The translations under genes and the position numbers were made by a program. 64,000 bases of DNA from Diprion similis. Taxonomy: Eukaryota > Arthropoda > Insecta > Hymenoptera > Diprionidae. Below are positions 60,701-64,000 of the stretch, in pieces (positions within the stretch are counted from its first letter, which is position 1; every line of letters starts with the position of its first letter). Below the pieces are notes generated by a model. The model saw nothing but the letters and a program-made list of their open reading frames with translations. It made no database searches and had not been told where the DNA came from. The stretch spans positions 11,842,001 through 11,906,000 of the forward strand of contig NC_060116.1 of the NCBI RefSeq assembly GCF_021155765.1. The letters run 5' to 3'.

Positions 60701-63700
60701 ATTGTGTACCGAAATTTCTGTCGAAATAAAGAAAGCGCCGCGGCTGAGAACGGAATAAGGAGAAAGAAATCAACTTTGATTCGGCGGAATCGGTTCCCCG
60801 CATTTCATCCACCGGCTTGCCGGCTGCCTGTGGCTGTTTGCTACTGACGTCGTTTCATCCCGAGCGTCTGATCCGTAATTCCGTTACTACTTGAAGTCAA
60901 AGCACGGATCGCCGCGCTGCGGATTGGTGGTCCTTCCGTGCGGCAGGATGGCGTCAAAGAGAGTTCCAGAAAATTCGCTCTCTGGTTTCTCGGCATTCGG
61001 TTAAACCTACAAATGGCACAGATTTTAATTCGTTATATATCGACGCAGATGGTGCGTATTTTAATCCCAGAAATAAAAGCTGCCAACTCGCGAAATAAGC
61101 GGTTTTTGTTTTCGATTGGTTAAATTTTCGCGAGTCCCGGATACGGTAGCTGAATGGCGAGCGGTGCGAGACTCTTATTAAAAAAATTAAAATAAAAACG
61201 AGCGACGGCGAGGTCGTGGAAACGGTGTATTTATGCGAGGGAATAAAATAATTTGCAAAACTCCGGAGCGGCAGGTAGTGGTTCCCTGGGTGGAAGTTGC
61301 GTCGTTTACGTTATGGCTGCAGCCCAGCTGCGTGAATTCCCTTTTAAAAATCCTGCACGCAACCCTCCAGCAGTCGCTGCAGGAAGATGAGAGCGACGTT
61401 TATTGCCAACTTTGTAAAAGCTTCTTTGAGCGTAGCTGGGAAATTTTATTTCTAATACGAGGATAACTTTTACCGCGAAATAATACTCCTAGAATATTTC
61501 GCAATCCTTCATCCTCTCACGATGGCCGTAAATGTACAATCTTCACGAAGGTGGATCCTCGCTGGTGCGTTCGCCCTTTTCGAATCCCGTTCACGTCCGA
61601 CGGTGTGTACAGTATCAAGTCTACCGAGAGGGAGAAAGCGGCAGTCAGAGTGTTAAGCAGAATATGGGAAGGCGAAGAGCAGCGAATCGAATGCCCGGCC
61701 ATGATGCAGGATGTTAAAACGAGCTGCAGTCTGCACAACTTGCAGAATTGCAAATTAGTTTCGGAACAAAATTCCCTGCCCTATGAATATTGATTAGTAA
61801 TTGAAATCACAGACATCATATATACCTGTAGTACCATATTTTCCCTAGGGCTGTAATCCTTTGACCCGGGTTAAAAAATTACTTGTTACCTATATAGCTA
61901 TGGTATATAAAAGGTAAGTGTAAAGTGTCGTAGGTTGAACTGAAAAATTTTAAGGGGATTCTAGGTGACGGACGGACACTGACCGACGTTACTCCCAACG
62001 ATCCGTCGTGACGTCGGTCGAAACAGCCTCAACTAACAAAGCTGACAATAAGCCACACGAAGAGACCGCGCGTCTTATGAGGCTAATCTCATCCACCCCG
62101 AGCTTGAAATGACAGCTCCAAAAGCTTCGGTCTCATCTCTCGTTTCTGACTGCCAACGTGTCGCCATGATTTTGCTGCGAATATGGATCATCGAGAGAGC
62201 GAATATACAGTAAGAATTTTCGAAGATTCGAAAATATCCCGTAGCTCAACATTTTTTTTTTTTTGCCAACTTTCAGAGAATTTCTATGGATGTCCGACGA
62301 ATTTTTAGTACCTAAGCATAGACGCTACAGGTTTACGAATTTATCATATAAAAGCACGCTGTTTTCAGCGATATAATCTACAGGCTGTTGGAATTGACAG
62401 GAGAGATTTATAAGTGCATGAACACGCGTAGAACGTTGGTATATGTATTATATGTATTATACATGCGATGGTGAATTCTGCGAAGATGAGTCTCGAGCAA
62501 TGATTACTCAACGCACACACACGCGTACGCATACGCATACGCATACGAACACGAGGATATATCTATTCGATGTACCATTCCTCGGAGCCAATTTATCAAC
62601 CGTCCAACTTTTTATTGTTATCCTTCATTTCTCCGGCGTGTTTCCTTCCGCAGCCTTTCCTCCACCAGGAAAGCGGAACCCTCCATGCTTGCAACGTTAG
62701 CATAGTCCTAGTCGGACCGAGAGAGACTTTTTACAATTCCGCGACCGTCATCGTCAGGGGCGAAAGGGTGTTTTACGAGGATTTCGGCCGACGAGCCTGC
62801 AAGGAACCGGCCTCGCCCTGTCCGAGGCAGAAACTACTTTATGGATACATTCGAGCGGGTCGACGGGCACCGATACCTTGCTTATTGATCACAATACTCC
62901 GTTGGCAAATTGCGAAAAATTCGCAGAATACCCGAGCTGCGCGATGAGCGTATGTGAGCTCGAAAGAAGCCTACAGTAACGAGGCGACAAAAAGAATTTA
63001 AACAAGAAGAATCTTTTCACCGAAAAGAGAGAATTGGAGAAAAAGCGTTCGTTCGACTTATTCCCTGGAGGCTCTACATTCACGATATAATTTCTTTATC
63101 GATTGAAAATACAATTTTGGTAGAAAATTTGACGTTTAATACGATGGTTATACTAAGAACTCGCTACGAAGTGGGGGCAATTAATAAAAATCTATTTAAA
63201 CATTATAATTGTTTATAACAATATGAATTTGTTAACAATTTTCAATGAAACTATTTTTCTTTATTAATATTCAATCCTTTAGCTTCAAAATGAAAAAAAG
63301 AACTTTCTAGCTCAAATAGAACCGAGGTTGTGAATTTGGAAAATGAGTCTCCAAGCCGAAAATCACCAGATTCTCAAATTTCGATCCCCTCTGTTTTCCA
63401 AAATATGTAAAAAAAAACCTCAAATAAAACCGTAAAAAAATTCAGCTAAATCAAAAATGTGCCGGTCAGAAAGGTGTTCGGTTTGCAAAGGAAATTCCCA
63501 CATGAGGAACGCACGTACATGTGAACATAGTCAAATAGCCAATGTTGATCAATTTTCCGCATACACATTTACTGACAAATTATTTAACGTCACATTGACA
63601 CTTGGTTTAACGTCGCTGCATCTGCCCGTATTAATAATTCAGATTGAATAATCATCCATTTAACCATGCGAGTGACGAGTGACACTTGATCACAGACTGT

Positions 63701-64000
63701 CGTGGTATATTCCAACAAGAACGGCAATTAATATCCAACTATTTCATTGTAATATTCCGTACTCGTAGCACCTCTGACGTTTCTCCACATAGCAGTATAG
63801 TAGGCACGTGTCTGTTCAAAATTAATCGTCATTTTCTCTCGCAAAATTAAATTCGAGCTACTCGGAGTGTAAGGTGAAAAGCAAGGGAAAGAAATAAAAT
63901 AACACAGATCATGCGGCAGCAGGAGCAAGGATACACCAGATCGATCCCCGTGACGCTGATATTACGACCAATAATTTTTTCCACCATCTTCCTCCCCCTC
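51741..64000. other. No supported gene; scattered low-complexity tracts
   Basis: I see no family-like exon. Low-complexity tracts include A17 (53833-53849), G19 (56763-56781), a CT run (58592-58611), TTTA repeats (60521-60546) and a CGCATA/CA tract (62511-62556). The longest open frame (58254-59018, minus, 254 codons) shows no motif. A GC-richer stretch at 62640-62830 (+) after a TTCCGCAG acceptor reads HACNVSIVLVGPRE and ATVIVRGERVFYEDFG and might be an exon of a gene extending beyond the window. Confidence 0.4.

Noticed and set aside
1..64000. tRNA, rRNA, CRISPR arrays, intact transposase or reverse transcriptase
   Set aside because: Looked for by eye on both strands; no cloverleaf box B with matching stems, no spaced direct repeats and no transposase or polymerase motif was found. 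A covariance-model or profile search could still find weak ones.

Overview
The window is AT-rich animal DNA with spliced genes: consensus GT/AG introns, TATA plus TCAGT initiator promoters and AATAAA poly(A) signals. The gene families point to an insect: two RR-2 (Rebers-Riddiford) cuticle proteins, a Dpr-type two-immunoglobulin neuronal surface protein, and a cluster of small secreted C-type lectins. Hymenoptera would fit, but nothing here proves an order. No bacterial features, CRISPR array, rRNA or tRNA was seen.

Layout. (1) 1-2180: the edge of a 304-bp satellite array that runs off the left end. Five near-identical units are followed by progressively diverged ones. (2) 5250-8444 (+): a five-exon membrane-anchored short-chain dehydrogenase related to D-beta-hydroxybutyrate dehydrogenase. 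Its cofactor motif and catalytic lysine are altered. (3) 14.5-21.1 kb (+): two tandem histidine-rich RR-2 cuticle genes, each with a tiny first exon and its own TATA/initiator promoter. (4) 24.3-30.9 kb (-): five 3' exons of a dpr-family gene. Its signal-peptide exon was not found and should lie at higher coordinates. (5) 31-49.2 kb (+): a C-type lectin cluster with three intact three-exon genes (33.5-35.7, 41.8-42.8 and 47.6-48.4 kb). Around them are orphan exons, duplicated promoters and duplicated 3' flanks. The cluster looks like repeated duplication of a two-gene unit (type B then type A) in which one partner of each pair has decayed. It probably sits inside the large 5' intron of the dpr gene, on the opposite strand. 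(6) 49.6-64 kb: no gene I can support. This stretch has microsatellites, a GC-rich island at 51.55-51.74 kb and a few unconvincing open frames.

Functionally the window mixes unrelated genes: one (possibly inactive) dehydrogenase, cuticle structure, neuronal cell recognition, and secreted lectins of the kind often used in immunity, gut or secretory fluids. The lectin cluster is the most dynamic part. It contains a large imperfect palindrome that appears to have split an ancestral exon, a lectin that has lost one conserved disulfide and several core tryptophans, a foldback-like element, and a promoter plus signal exon now joined to unrelated sequence in a 79-codon secreted open frame.
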